NCBI GenBank assembly: GCA_020152595.1
Contig: JAIGNY010002621.1
Coordinates: forward strand, 2,266,001 to 2,330,000
From: Chiridota heheva
Taxonomy: Eukaryota; Echinodermata; Holothuroidea; Apodida; Chiridotidae
Direction of reading: 5' to 3'
Length of the DNA: 64,000 nt
The notes under the pieces were generated by a model. It was given only the letters and a program-made list of their open reading frames with translations. It had not been told where the DNA came from and made no database searches. Made by a program: the position numbers and the translations under genes. Shown piece by piece: positions 13,480 to 26,852 of the stretch; position 1 is the first letter of the stretch; each line of letters opens with the position of its first letter.

Positions 13480-16400
13480 CTCTTTCAGCAAAATCATATT
13501 AAGCCCTGCCCACTATGCATATTAATGAAATGCAACGTTTATAAAATGGAACACGTACAAACTAGCTAAAATCATAATATGAAACAAAACAGACATGTGA
13601 TTGTTAAAATATGAGCATTTCAAGATTTTCACAATAAGACCCGCATACTAATTAACAAGTATGACATCACCAAAAACAGTGGGGCACTTCTACAGAACAT
13701 GGACTATCTGTGTACCACATATTCCATAGAGCATTTAATTTTTTTGTTTTAAATATTAAGCCCGCCTACTTAATAGAATGCAAGATATCACCACCAAAAA
13801 CAATAGGGCACAACTGCAGACCATGGGCTATCTGTATACAAAATATGACATGAATCCATTCTAACGTTCTTGAGATACCATGCTTACAAGTTCTTTTCAC
13901 CAAAATCATGTTAAGCCCGCCCACTATGCATATTAATGGATATGGTCATTGGCTTCACTGATAAAGTTAGGACATTTGAGAGCTCTGAACTCTGTCCTCT
14001 TTAGCTCCAAAATTACCCCTCCTGAGCAAACATACTACAAGTTTATGTTATGATCATCCTGCCATTCCTTGTCAGTTTACATACTCCCATTATCTGAGAA
14101 CCCATTTATCATCTTTACAATTTTCTATGAATAATCTTTTCTGATCCTTGTGGAGCTGTGGTTTCTATATGGGTCAAGGGGCCATTTCTTGGTTAACATA
14201 ATGGTTTCGTTTGTTAATGCCTGATAACGCCATGATATCAATCACCTTCACTTCAGTTACTATCTGTTTGACGATATGCATTGGTTAATTATGAGTGTTT
14301 TAGTTCTATGTACATGTTTATGATGCAAAAACATTAAATTTCATTAATATGCCTAGTGGATGAGGCTTAATATGCTTTTGTTGAAAAGAGCTTGTAAACA
14401 CAGTATCTCAAGAATGGTAAACTCATATTTGGTACACAGATAGCCCATGGTATGTAGATGTGCCCTATTTTTTGTGTGTGGTGATATCATGCGTATTAAT
14501 AAGTGGGCGGGGCTTAAAGTGAGAAATGAGCAACTGTATATTCATTTTGTGTCATATCGGGCATGATAATTTTGTTAGTTATTGTGTACATGCTTATGTT
14601 ATCAGCACATGTCATTAATATGCATGGAAATCGTGGCTTAATGTGAAAGTGCTAAATGATGTAAACACCATATTGTATCTCATGAACGATATACCAGATT
14701 TATGCTATTTCAGGTACACAGATGGGTCATGTCTGTACATACAGTATGTTCCAAAGTTGTGGTAGTGATGTCATGAATATTAATGAGTAGGTGGCTAAGG
14801 TAGGGCTTACTGAAAAAATAGTGAAATATAATAAATGAGCAACCTTTTTTGCATCATATGTGCTATGGCAATGTTGTTAATTATTGTGCACATGCTTATG
14901 TTGTCAACATTTGTATTGATCTGCATAATGAGTGTAGCTTATGAATAAATATCATGGAACAAATATTTAATGATGCAATAATGTGACAGTTAATGTTAAT
15001 TTTATAAATCAATCAGCTTGTGAAAAAAGCATCGGGAGCACAAAGCCTTTTGGTTCTAGATAATATATGAAATGAGTATGAAGGGAACATCAACACTACA
15101 AAAAAACAGTTTCAGTTTGAATTGTCATTTTCATGCATTACATGAAAAACTATAGGAATATATCTTTAATTACACAATCATATGACCTTCCTGAATAACC
15201 CATCCACAGACAGTCCATGTGAAACCATTTCCACCAAAGGTATCCCAAGGGCTTTTTGGCATAAACACCCACTTTTAACTGTCCTGATTTTTGTTTTGAA
15301 ATAAAATGTATTACTTCGCTCAGATTAATGCTGTCACAGCTCTTAAACAACCTTCATCATAGCCCCATTTTTAAAAAGACATATGAGTTAATATTTGGCC
15401 TTTCTTAATAGTTATAGAATGTCACTCATCTCATTAAGATGTATTTTGACGCCTACTACTGATTGAATGATTGTAGAACCAATTTTGACCTAATATTAAT
15501 ATTATGGAAACTATTTTGGAGAAGAAGGAGGCTCATACATGCACAATAGCTGACAATTTTAACATGCAAGATTGATGCGAACAGATATACGGTTGCAATA
15601 AATTTATCACTTTTTCAAGATTTTCTTTCGCATTAATCCCCCTCCCCATGATATACATGACACCACCACCAACAGAGCACACAAAAGGACCATGGGTTAT
15701 CTGTGTACCCCATATGACCTGTATTCAATGTATTGTCCTTGAGTTACGGTGTTTACAAGCTCTTTGCAGCAAAATTATATTAAGCCCCGCCCACTATGCA
15801 TGTTAATGAAATTCAATGTTGTTCATACCAGCTAACAACATATTTATACCACATATCAAACAAAGCGGAGGTAATTGTTAAAATATGAGCATTTAAAGAT
15901 TTCAACATTAAGCCCCGCCTACTCATTAATATGCATGACATCACCACCAAAATCAATAGGGCACATTTACAGACCATCTGTGTACCACATAAGACATAAA
16001 AACCGAATATCGATCTTCAGATATTGTGCTTACAAGCTCTTTTCAGCTAAATCATAATAAGCCACGCCCACTATACATATTAAAGATATTAAACGATTTT
16101 ATACAATGGACACATACACACAGCCTAACAACATCATTCAACTGAATGTGAAACAAATCAGACGTGATTGTCAAAATAATATTTCAAGATTTTGTATATT
16201 AAGTCCCGTCTACTCATTAATATGCATGATATAACTACCAAAAACAATCAAGCACATCTACAGACCATGGGCTATCTGTGTACCAAATATGACATGAATC
16301 AAGTTTACCGTTGTTGAGATACTGTGCTTACAAGCTCTTTTCAACAAATTCATGTTAAGCCCCGCCCACTATGCATATTAATGAAAGTCAACAATTTTGT

Positions 16401-16630
16401 ACCATGAACATGTACACACTAGCTAACAGCATAATTACACTCAATATGAAACAAAGCAGACATACGGTTGTAAAAATATGAGCATTTCAAGATATTTACA
16501 TTAAGCCCCGCCTACTCATTAATATGCAAGACATCGCCACCAAAACAATAGGGCACATCTACGGACCTTGGCTTATCTGTGTACCACATATGACATGAAT
16601 CCGGTGTATCCTTCTTGAGATATCGCGCTC
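13480..16630. repeat. Block of about 300 bp repeats in both orientations
   Basis: The unit carries AAGCCCCGCCCACTATGCAT, ATTAATGAAA, GACATCACCACCAAAAACAA, ACCATGGGCTATCTGTGTAC and TTACAAGCTCTTTTCAGC. Plus-oriented units lie at 13.48-13.96 and 15.70-16.63 kb; inverted units at 14.33-14.96 kb (GTGGGCGGGGCTTAA). Copies differ by roughly 10-20% by eye. No coding sequence was recognised. It ends exactly where the (CATA)n array begins. Confidence 0.8.
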
Positions 16631-16643
16631 ACGAGCTTGCTGT

Positions 16644-16881
16644 CACATACACACACACATACATACGTATACACACACACATACATACACACATACATAT
16701 ATGCATACATACACACATACATGCATGCATACATACATACACACACATACATACATACACACACATACAAACACGCATACATGCATACATACACACACAT
16801 ACATACATACATACATACACACACATACGTACACACATGCATACATACATACATATATACATACATACATACATACATAGA

Positions 16882-16915
<34 letters not shown>

Positions 16916-16972
16916 CACACATACATACATACATACATACATACATACATACATACATACACACACACACAC
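16644..16972. repeat. (CATA)n/(CA)n microsatellite
   Basis: About 330 bases of CATACATA and CACACA mixtures, open in several frames because the unit is four bases with few stops. Confidence 0.99.
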
Positions 16973-16979
16973 CAGCATG

Positions 16980-19900
16980 ACTGCATAAGTTCCTTATGAT
17001 ATTAGCATCGGAACCAAAAACCAGGTAACGCTCTTGATATTGGTATATTTCGGAAATTCATTTATCCGGCAACCAAGCGAATCCTTTCGCGGACAAATAA
17101 AGGAATTTGGTCGTGCAGTTCAGCGAAGATCATACTCCAATATCTAACAACTGCTAGAAACTCGAGGTAAGATTTTTTTAAACGTATTGTGTCACTCCTC
17201 CCCCTTCCCCTCCTCCCCCACACACACACACACCTACTGACCTATGACTACGGATTGACGCACCTGATTGTATTTGCGAGTTGCGAGTCTTCACATTTTG
17301 CGTGTCTGTATCCGCAAGCTATGCAAGATTTACTTTCCAAGACCACGACATGTGAAACGTTTGATGTAGCCTATGGAGGTGGAAAGAGTTTCTTTCTACC
17401 TCCATGCCTATACACTAAATAAAGTGAATGACTGATAAACAGTATGATAAAATTGTCCTTAAACCGAACGCAGAACCTAGGATATCAAAACAGGAAACGT
17501 TACATTTCCATTACACTCATCTGGGTGCAGGATCTCACTCGATAAAATGTGTAATAACTTGTTTATGTGTAAATTTGGAACTAAAAATAAGATCGCATTA
17601 AAACGTGCTCTACTGACTGAGGTGATATGGTGATTGTGTTATTGTAGGTCACTGCACTTCTTTAACAGTTTGTGATTACAACGAATGTTATATATGATTG
17701 CCATATAATTATTAATTGACATATAGCATGGAAATATATTCCTTGATTCGTGATGTATACTAATAATAGGTCAGAGACTTATTTAAAGAATTATTAACTG
17801 GTATACAGTATCCAGTCAAGGAATAGATCCCCTCGGATCCCTCCCAACAAAGAAAAATCATTTTATTTTGTAAATTTTTGAAAATTTACTCTTGTATGAA
17901 TCTGCTTACCGACTTAAAAAAAATTCCCACCGTTTATACCCGCTTTCGAATTAGCCTATACTCATATAGGGAACTGAGGAGGCGACATCGAGGTGGGTGG
18001 AGATGGAATTGCAGCACCCCGTAGCAGGCCTCTGCCCCATCCCAGTCGGATATTCTTGAACCTGTCGTTGAATACTTAAAAAGCTATCGAATGTAATCCG
18101 ACATATTTCTTGACTTCTTTAGGGGATATTCCCCCACATTGCCAATGGGCAATGCATAGTGGCCAGTCTCTGCTCATACAACAGGATATTGTCATCTATA
18201 GGTTATTTTAAGGAAAAACATAAACAGCGAACCATGCCGTTAAGTCATCTTAAGCAGAGGTTCTGCCATTTTTCAAATGGAAACTATAGTCCGGTAGCAT
18301 GCCTATTAATGGGAACATAAATGTTTCTAAAAAATGGGAACATTTTGCTACATGGAAGCCGCCATTTTGTAGTATTTCCCATGATCCTTTGTTATCCTAA
18401 CGTTAAAGCCTTATGCAATGTTACATATTTGAAATTTGAAATACGTCTGGGAAAAATATCTTTGCTATGGGAAACTCAAAACTCATGAAAATACCTCCAT
18501 TACTGTCATGGCTACAACTTTTCCACTCCTATTTGATATGTTAACCACTCCGTTTTCGATTTTTTTTCTTCTTCTTCAAATAGACAATAGAGCTAGGCTT
18601 TTAGGCGCGAAACGGCCATTTTAAAAATTCAAATGTTTTTAACACAATAATTTTCAATATTTCAAGTACATAAATTAAAAACTATGACATTTTATCGCAA
18701 CATCTGAACAATATCGCTGCATGACTTCAATATTCTCGTGTGTTATAAATGTTCCTATAAATAGGCATGCTTCCAGACTATTATTGACTATAGAAAATAA
18801 TAAGGCCTTTTCACTCTTTTTAACGAGCCAGCAGACCCATTATTAAGCTCATGAGCATAACAGTAATTATCTTATTAATTTATGTTTATCGACTTGTACC
18901 ACGCTTGTTTGTTTCTACGTTTTATACATACCAGCTCTAAACTGCTAAACTGACATATCTTATCCACGACAAAATTAACGGTATGGAAACAAAGCGAAGT
19001 ACATCGGCTTTATCTGTTTGTTGAACCGATTTAATTTCTCATAAAATTTTGATCAAAATAGTTAAAGACTTTATTATTTCAGTATCTCTTTCTTATCTTG
19101 CTTAATAAGCAATGATTCTGAACGAAATGCAAACAGTTTCTACATCAACGTATTGAATAAATGTCTGATGCATAACTGGACCACCTGCATGCATGAGGAA
19201 TGACATCAATTGTAAACATTTTCTTTACCGGTTTACTGTGTATATACAGATATAACCAGAGAATAATGTCAAACCAAGCAATTATTAGAGACCAAACTTG
19301 TATCAAGAGCTTTGTGCTGTTCTCGTGAAGCTCTCTTGCATTGCATAATTTTCTATTCCTCTCACTTATTCTAATATGCGGCATAGTCTGCATTGCAGAA
19401 TCATACAACCAAGGAACATTTACAGTAACAGTTAAACTAGCTGTTATTAAAAGCTGTTAGCAAAGTTCTGATGGAAGGAAAGCATTGGGTATACATTGAT
19501 ACATTGAGGACCGTCTGAAAAGTAAGGGCAGTATATGCTCAAATATGAACGGTTATACTTTATCAATTTAATAAGAAAATAAACAAAGAAACTTCACCAA
19601 ATTCTGTCCATGATGATCAAAATTGACCAAATTTACAAATTTCTGCATTTTTTTTTTCCAACATGTTTTCCCTCTTATTTGTTCATGGAAATTATTTGTT
19701 TGCTGACCTTCTGACACGATGCTAAGTAAAGGTTTTAATAGTCTTGCTAGCCAAGTGCTCAGGCGTGGTTATCTATCTAGCAGTCTAGGGATTCAATTCA
19801 ATACCATTCCTGACCCAGGGCCACAGTTATATGAGTCAACGTGATTGATGCAGATAACACTCGTTTCTGCAACATGAACTTGATAATACACATGTGACTA

Positions 19901-20040
19901 AAAACTTTTCCAGCGAATTTGCGCGAAGTGTTCTCTGTGATCAAAGAATTTGCAAAAAAAGCATGGAGAAAACAATATCAATTCCTTGACGATTCGTTGA
20001 GAAATTTACTTTTGAACACGTTTGAGTCATCAATATGTTT
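16980..20040. other. No recognised gene apart from the TIR element at 18.3 kb
   Basis: AT-rich. CTCCCCCTTCCCCTCCTCCC and a short CA run near 17200 are remnants of low-complexity sequence. Confidence 0.4.
18284..18793. mobile_element. TIR element (MITE-like), about 510 bp
   Basis: Left text AGTCCGGTAGCATGCCTATT with TGGGAACATAAATG is the inverted counterpart of right text TATAAATGTTCCTATAAATA with GGCATGCTTCCAGACT. The interior is AT-rich with no recognised gene. Exact ends and target duplication are uncertain. Confidence 0.6.
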
Positions 20041-20045
20041 CCCAC

Positions 20046-20289
20046 CTGACATCAATTTCGATAACATGGCAGGACTTTGCTCGACGAGTGTATGACAAGC
20101 CAGCTGGGTCTGCCTAGGGAAATATCTTTCTAGTGGTATGTACTTTAAGTGTGGGTTCAACACGTTTTCGAAAATTTGAAGATACGACAAGACCGTAACT
20201 TGCAGACGTGTAAGCACCATGTTTATGTCGCAATCATCTGACAATTTATACATCATTAAAGTTCCACTATTTGTCAAGTCGCACGGTCT
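20046..20289 (-). CDS. Candidate exon, unidentified helical segment
   Basis: A 244-base open segment ends at a good donor (GTCAG|GTGGGA) and may begin after CCAG at 20290. It encodes a mostly amphipathic, probably helical stretch including TVLSYLQIFENVLNPHLKYI, then ERYFPRQTQLACHTLVEQ and SPAMLSKLMS, with two cysteines near its start (PCDL, DDCD) and one in ACHTL. I do not recognise the family. It lies about 1 kb downstream, on the same strand, of another Cys-bearing open segment. The acceptor has a poor pyrimidine tract, which weakens the case. Confidence 0.2.
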
Positions 20290-21239
20290 GGTTCAGATCA
20301 TTTGCCGATAAACGACACACACACATGCATACACGACCGACGACAGTGTGATCAAATGCATGCTCTGACCTCCATTAGGGTCACAGGGTAGTTGTTATCC
20401 GTGTTGTCTAAGTTCCCAGACTATATTATTGACATTCGACAGGTAAGAATGCATGTGAGAAAATTCAAAACAATGTCAGATCGTCAAAATTCCACAATGG
20501 ATTGTCGAAAACTACGTTTACCTGTTTATGCGGATATTTATATACATGCATGTTGTTCATCTTTGTGTTGACGAACCTCCAACGTGTAACATACTGTTGC
20601 TCAAAGACTTGAAGAATTTACAAGACAAGAGCACGCGGCTTTCGACGTTGTCGACACATGGGCAACAAACTATAGAAAATGCAAGTGAATAATATCTGAA
20701 TATAGCAGCTTCTGATTGGCTCTTTCGACAGCACGTCGAAGTTATATGTTGAAACAGTACGTGGTGACCCTTTATTCACGGCCTATTACCTGGACGTCAA
20801 AGCATTTCAAGGCCCTAATGACTTGCTATATAAATCTCCGATGGCCCATTGCCGTGGAGTGTGTCCCTTTAGGCTATGAGCGTTCTGGCCATTTCTCAAA
20901 TTCTCGGGTGTTTGAAAACAATTATAAAATCTGAAAATAGTTTTTCTTGTTTGCTTCCCGAGAAGGATGTTACTTATTCAAATGGTATACAAGCTGACAA
21001 GTGCCTACAAATCGTGTAATGACAGAATGATATCCAATGAAAAAGTCCTATATTGCGATAAATCTGAACAGGTATGTAAGTCAGTTGCAACTTGCAAGTG
21101 ATTTTCTTATGAATGCTGCTGTGGGGGTTCTCTTCCTTTCTACGAGGGGCAAATAAAGGGGGCAAATGAGATTTCTCTTTTGCCTTCGTATCCCTGGAAA
21201 CAATTGGGAAACAAGTTTGACTGTTTATGACTAAGCTAA

Positions 21240-21432
21240 TTAAAATTATCTCATGAGAAATGTTAAAACCTTCAGTTTTAATTGTCTGTGGCAAGGTGTC
21301 ACAAATGTTATTTAGAGTTGTATCGGACAAGAAAGACAGGAGAATGTTTTTAAATTCAGAACAGTAACCGTGACAAGTAAGTGGACATCTCCTGACGTTT
21401 GCAGTGCTGTTCGATAATTCACTCTTTCGCAA
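21240..21432 (-). CDS. Candidate exon, unidentified Cys-rich segment
   Basis: The open frame includes NVRRCPLTCHGYCSEFKNIL, then LSFLSDTTLNNICDTLPQ and a TEGFNISH glycosylation-type site. Four cysteines within 35 residues, hydrophobic spacing and an N-glycosylation sequon give a secreted-protein look. A stop lies just upstream, so it would start at an acceptor (several AGs at 21380-21420) and a weak donor GAAG|GTTTTA lies near 21257. With the segment at 20046-20289 it could form a small secreted helical protein. No family is recognised and chance is possible. Confidence 0.15.
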
Positions 21433-22313
21433 AACCTTGAATTAGGGTAATTATTTCGCCTTCTTCGATTTTTAACGTTTTGCATTTGTTTTTTCTTCGG
21501 GATTATTTGATGCAATGGTGCCTGACGTCAACGATTTTAAACTGGAGTAAACTTTTTTTTGGGGTGATGCTTAATTACATGAAAAGTAAGCCACCCGAGA
21601 CAAAGCATGGAAGGTTGATGAGAAAAGAGGATTTAACGGCCGTGCATGATCAAGACTGTCAAACATCAAACAGCAATTGTATGTGGGGGAGTGTAAATTA
21701 AACTGTCGGAAGGACAGCATGCTCGACTATTCCTAGCTAGCATATAGAAAAAGTTCATGACGTATCTGCAGTAATGGGGCTATAGGGGCACTTAGATTTC
21801 AAATTACCTGAGGTTAGAAAGATGCACTTACCTTTTCCTTTGTGCTAGATTTTCATAACATTTTACTACAAGCCTTAAAATATTTTGAACTTGTCCCAGA
21901 TATTGATATTTTAAGACAAAAAAAGGTCGAGGTTACTACGTCACCCAGCTGCCCAATAATTCACAATATGAAACTACTCTTTATGACTGAAACACGTCAA
22001 TAATAGATTCAAATATTACAAAGCATCCTAGTGGCATGATGCAATTATGTTTTTGGTCAGTTACTTATCAAACTACCCTCTATTCACCTTAAACCATTTT
22101 TAAAGGTAAAAAACCTTTTGTCTGACTGTCTGGTTAGTTTGCAATATATAACTCAGCCCATTTTAACAATACAAAGAAACTCCTACAAAACCTTTAATCG
22201 GACACCAACGCCAACGCCAGGCGCAGTAGAACAGCGTGCACCTCGAGCTAAAATGGTGAGTGGGTAGGCATGTCATTGAATTATTAAACACCCCATCAGT
22301 CTGGGTGAGGGTC

Positions 22314-22626
22314 ATGAGCTTTCAGGAACTTTTTGTGCCATGTATTTATAGACTGCCTAACATTAAAGCTTCCGTGTTATTTTAAACTTTAACGATTTAA
22401 CCAGAAAACCCAGAAGACTTTGTGGTTCCGATGCCTTATTATTATCATTATTATCATTTTTAACTGTTGTGACATTAGTAGCGAGGTAGGATAATAAAGG
22501 TGTATTTTGGACTCCTTACATTTTAATTATCGTGAGAATATTGAGACCGGCTTTAATAATTTGGGTTATGAGCTTTAACGAACTTTTTGTGGCATGTATT
22601 TATAGAATGCCTAACATTAAAGCTTC
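22314..22626. repeat. Direct repeat, 254 bp apart
   Basis: ATGAGCTTTCAGGAACTTTT...TATTTATAGACTGCCTAACATTAAAGC at 22314 recurs with a few changes at 22568. These are two diverged units of a tandem repeat. Confidence 0.7.
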
Positions 22627-24759
22627 ATTCAATGTTATCTATCGTCTATTTTAAACTATAAAAACTCTTGTAGAATGTGTTTGCAATGTGATGTGCCTAA
22701 TTTGTTATCAACGTTGGTATATATTATCCACCCTGTTTCATAATGCTTATACAACGCCGCTTTCTATATAAGGAAAATCATACCAGTTTTGTCTTTCTGA
22801 TTTGCATACTTCATGGAGTGAAATTCCCAAACGCAAGATATTATATTTTATATGCCAAATGGTCCATTCACAGTGTACAACTTTATCGCAGTATCTAAAC
22901 TAAACAGCTGCATGGTGTGCACCTTCCTTAAAATAGGACACACTTCGCAGAGTGTCTTCGTATATATGCTATTTGGTATATCCAACTTCGAAAGATCCAT
23001 CAGCCTATATAAGCAGGTACGTCACCCAGGTTTCTTTCTTTCCCTCAGTCCCTTCCGGTTAAAAAAAAAATTATGTAAATAAACACTTCAACTTCAACAA
23101 CTTAATGTCTGTTCAATATCTGCTTCAAATTATTTTCAAATATCTCCATTAAAGGATACCGTTCCATCATTTTTCTCTATAAAAAGTATGGACGAAGAAA
23201 CACGGGCAAATGGTGAAAAAAAAAATCAAAACTCCATTTTGTATAAGGAGATATTCATGCTTAAAGCATCAATCGATTTTTAGAAATGACTGGTATCAGT
23301 CAGTATAACTGACATCTCAGACACACTCATGCAGAAGCCTTTGCGCGTGTTATGAATTTTATATAAATAGTAACAACTAGTCTTTTTTTAGAATTTTTAG
23401 AGCGTAAACCACTTTAATTACTCTAAAAATCCAAAAACTTGATAGCAATTATTACAACCAATTGATTGTAGAACTGCTTCAAATAACTTTTGTGAAGAAA
23501 GCGCAAAAAGCATTGCCACATTTAAATCTAATTATGCTGACTAAATGGAACACGACAGTACTATTATCTGATTATAGATTCTTCACAATTTTGTTTCTCG
23601 TTCAGTCCAAAATCATACAAGATGGACATGTCTGAGACTGACCACTAACTGACTAACCTAAGCCTTTTCTTCTTGACCTGAGGATCATTTGAGGAATTTT
23701 TTCAAAAGAAAGTAATTTCCTGTTTCTAGAGATTCCGGCCAGAAAGTTGTCGGAAAAGATAACAGCTGCATCAAGCTCTTGTTTTCAACGTTCATGATAT
23801 AAATTCATTTTCCTTGGTGTGGTTTTTAGATCGTAATGATTAAGAATTAATTGGCGTAATGATTTTAAAATTGTAACTGAACAAACCCTTTCATGATCGC
23901 TTACCCATAGGTCGCGAAAAACTCATTTACACAGCTGGGTATATGAATTAACAGTTTATTACCAGCTGATTATAGTATTATGCAATTTGGGATAACTGGA
24001 TTATAAACCTCATGCAGTATGCACCGATCGATGCATGTATGCACACACTTCATCATTTCATGATCAAGTGTGTTATTTTTACACCTTCATTCAAATAAGA
24101 TTGACACCACTTACTAATCCACATTCACAGATCATGTGCATGCACTTTGCCATAAGGCCTACCTACACCTTTCAACTGTTCGAAGAGAATTTCTGCGTAA
24201 TCACGTTTGATTCGATATATACCGTGATTAAGTAATTTAAGGGGATATAATTCCTATTTGTCATATCATAATTGCCCTGCTGTGATCGTCCTCATTATAT
24301 ATTTAAAAGTGTAAAAAGATTAAATCAATGTTGGGATACTGACTACCCTTATTAAGCAAACACACTAAAATGTCAAAAGCGTGGGAATTATAAATTCAAT
24401 TATGTTATTAAGAAGGCCAGGGCTGGAGGCTCTGAACAGGGGCGTAACCTGACTTCCAGTAAGACAAATTTTCCCGACGAAAATTTGCATTTGCCCGACT
24501 TATTTTGAAACGTAATCACAAAATATATAGCATTTGGGCATAGACACCCCCTTCCTTCCCTCTTCACACACACACCAGTGGCATCGTCCGAGATTCTGGT
24601 TTGGAGTTTAGTATACTGAGGTGTCAAACATGACACTGCGTAACACCTGTGCCCGCTTAAGGGCCTTTGCATCAGCAGTGCATGCGAGGTCTTTCAGCTG
24701 TGCATGCGAGGTCTGTTTCTAAACAGGCTGACAGGCACAAGGAAAATTTCCCGCGCAAA

Positions 24760-25375
24760 TAGCGGAAATTCGGGTAAAATTGTTGGTTCATGGCGGGGTT
24801 CATGGGCGAAGCCGCGTGGACTGTTGGAAGGGGTCCAGTCGCGGGGTGAAGCTCTGGTATCTTTCAAGATTTATTAATTTGTATGCCCTCAAAATAGTTT
24901 AAAATCAATACAAAAGTTCCAAAATGTAAGTAATAAAAGATGAAAAGAGGACAATTTTGAATTATAATGGTAAATAATACTCAGATAAGCATTTGGGTTA
25001 CAATTTTTCATTAAGCAGAGGAAACATTTTCCCTAAATATTGAGAAAATTTGGACAAAATGTTGGGGCTCATGAGCAATGCCTTGGCAGGTCCAGGGGCG
25101 AAGCCCCGGAAGCTCCGAAGATTTCTTGCTTTTGATGTTCGGAAAATGGTTTAAAATCAACAAAAATTTCCAAAATGTAAGTGATAAAAAGAGACCAATT
25201 TCGAATTCTAATGTTAAAATCTACTCAGACTGTCAGATAAGCATTTGGGTTACAATTTCTCAACGAGCAAAGGAGAAATTTTCCTAGAAATTGAAAACAT
25301 TTGGACAAACTTTTGGGGCTCCAGAGTGAGGCCTTTGGCTGTTTGGTCGGGCAAAGTTTGGAAGATTTCTTGAGA
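24760..25375. repeat. Tandem repeat, about 290 bp unit, two-plus copies
   Basis: GGGCGAAGCC followed by a TTTCAAGATTT-like and GTTTAAAATCAA, TTCCAAAATGTAAGT and AGATAAGCATTTGGGTTACA segment is repeated at 24804 and 25095, with a third partial copy at 25290-25375. The GGGGCGAAGCCCC word is palindromic. Frames open across it are not genes. Confidence 0.75.
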
Positions 25376-26852
25376 CTATGCGAGGTTTCACCTATGCATG
25401 AGCATGATAAAAAAATAAACAGATGAAAGTCATGAAACATACTTTCATTAATAATGACTGAATGACAAGGAAGAGAGCACTGATTATACTAACAATTTCA
25501 TGCTGACCTATATTTGCTTTTTAGAATATTTGGGGATCTATGGAGCACAAGGTCGTAGACCCGTCGTGTTTGTGGTCGTGGACCTGTCTTGTTTGATAAA
25601 ACTGTATGTTCCAGCGCTTGAAACAGGTGAAAAGGGATAATTCAGCAATTTAGTTACGTGACAATTCGTGTTCTTCATTTGCCATCTGGCCAGTAATGTC
25701 GGGACCACGGGGCAAGGGGGCCATTGCCCTTTGAGTAAGGGGTGAAGTACCCTTATGAAAGTTGATGGCGGACGGGGCCAGAAGGAGCCATTTTAAAATT
25801 TAAGGGCGGACTGGGGCAAGAGAGGCCCTTTTGAAAGTCATAATAAATTATGCTAGGTCATTTTTGAAGCTTGAAAACAAATAGAAATCCACTCACTTAC
25901 GTATAAATCCTACATAGTGTATAGAAGTTGTAACATACATTTAGTATTTATTTGACAAAATTAAAGCATGTCATTTACCAGGGGCCCTGAAACCGCGGGC
26001 CGTAGTGGGAGGGGGAATGGCCACCGATAATTTTCAAAAGTAGTCTTTTACCTATTCGCCCGATGGGCAATTGCCAATATTGGTCCTGGCTCCCCAATCT
26101 CAAATCCATAGGCGAGATTTGCCTGCCGAAAGTGGGAAAAAAAGTCAAGTGGGGACGGGTCCTAAAATCACGCTCAGATACAAAACAGCATCACTTTACA
26201 AAAGTATACATTTGGAAAAAAGTGTGGGGTGGGGCAAGTGCCCCTTTGCTACCCCCTACCCCCCCCCCCTTCCCAATTCCGCATATACTCAAACCATGGA
26301 CACGTGTCCCAACTTTTTCGAAAACTGACAAAATTGGCACTTTTTGAAAACGAAAAATGCCCCTGAATTATTTTAAAAAAGTGCTTTAAAAACAACTGGC
26401 CAAAATTTTCCCAAAATAAAGGAAACTCTCTCAATTTCCGGATTTAGCAGCAACTTTTCATGGAAACTTATTTTTTCAGTGAAATTTTTGCACTTGTCAC
26501 AGGGAAATGTTTAGGTTTCCCTTACTCCCCTTCCCCAACCCTCCACTCCCCTTTCGAGAGGTGAACCTTCTTACGCCCAGAGGGGGAAGGAAGACAATAC
26601 GGTCATGGATGTTGCCCAATATATGACGTAAAAAAGTATAAAATGATCATGAGGATCACAATTATCACGTCAGTTTCAAAGTCGCAGCAAAGAACTTCCA
26701 CACAAGCTCTTTGGTCGCAGAATAAAGAGCATTTCTGTGACAAATAAGGAAAATTGGAAATCAAAAGTAAACTCCTGTACCTATCTGCCTATACGCGCGG
26801 GCTTAAAATATGATTTGTGAAAAGCAATTTTACTCGAAATCGTTTTGCTTAC

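Larger units (their letters stand above)
21440..26850. other. Presumed intron or intergenic DNA with repeat remnants
   Basis: Downstream of the receptor exon on its strand, so later receptor exons would be expected here if the gene is intact. No acceptor followed by a receptor-like frame was recognised. Purine/pyrimidine-run remnants occur at 25.7-26.6 kb. Confidence 0.4.

Noticed and set aside
13480..16630. CRISPR-like or gene-cluster reading of the repeats
   Set aside because: Repeats are long, diverged and in both orientations, with no short regular spacers; the window is eukaryotic.
16573..16999. Several frames of 110-137 codons on both strands
   Set aside because: Translation of the CATA/CA microsatellite.
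26063..26347. Two overlapping plus-strand frames of 85-94 codons
   Set aside because: Both sit in the same C/G-run repeat remnant and neither resembles a known domain.
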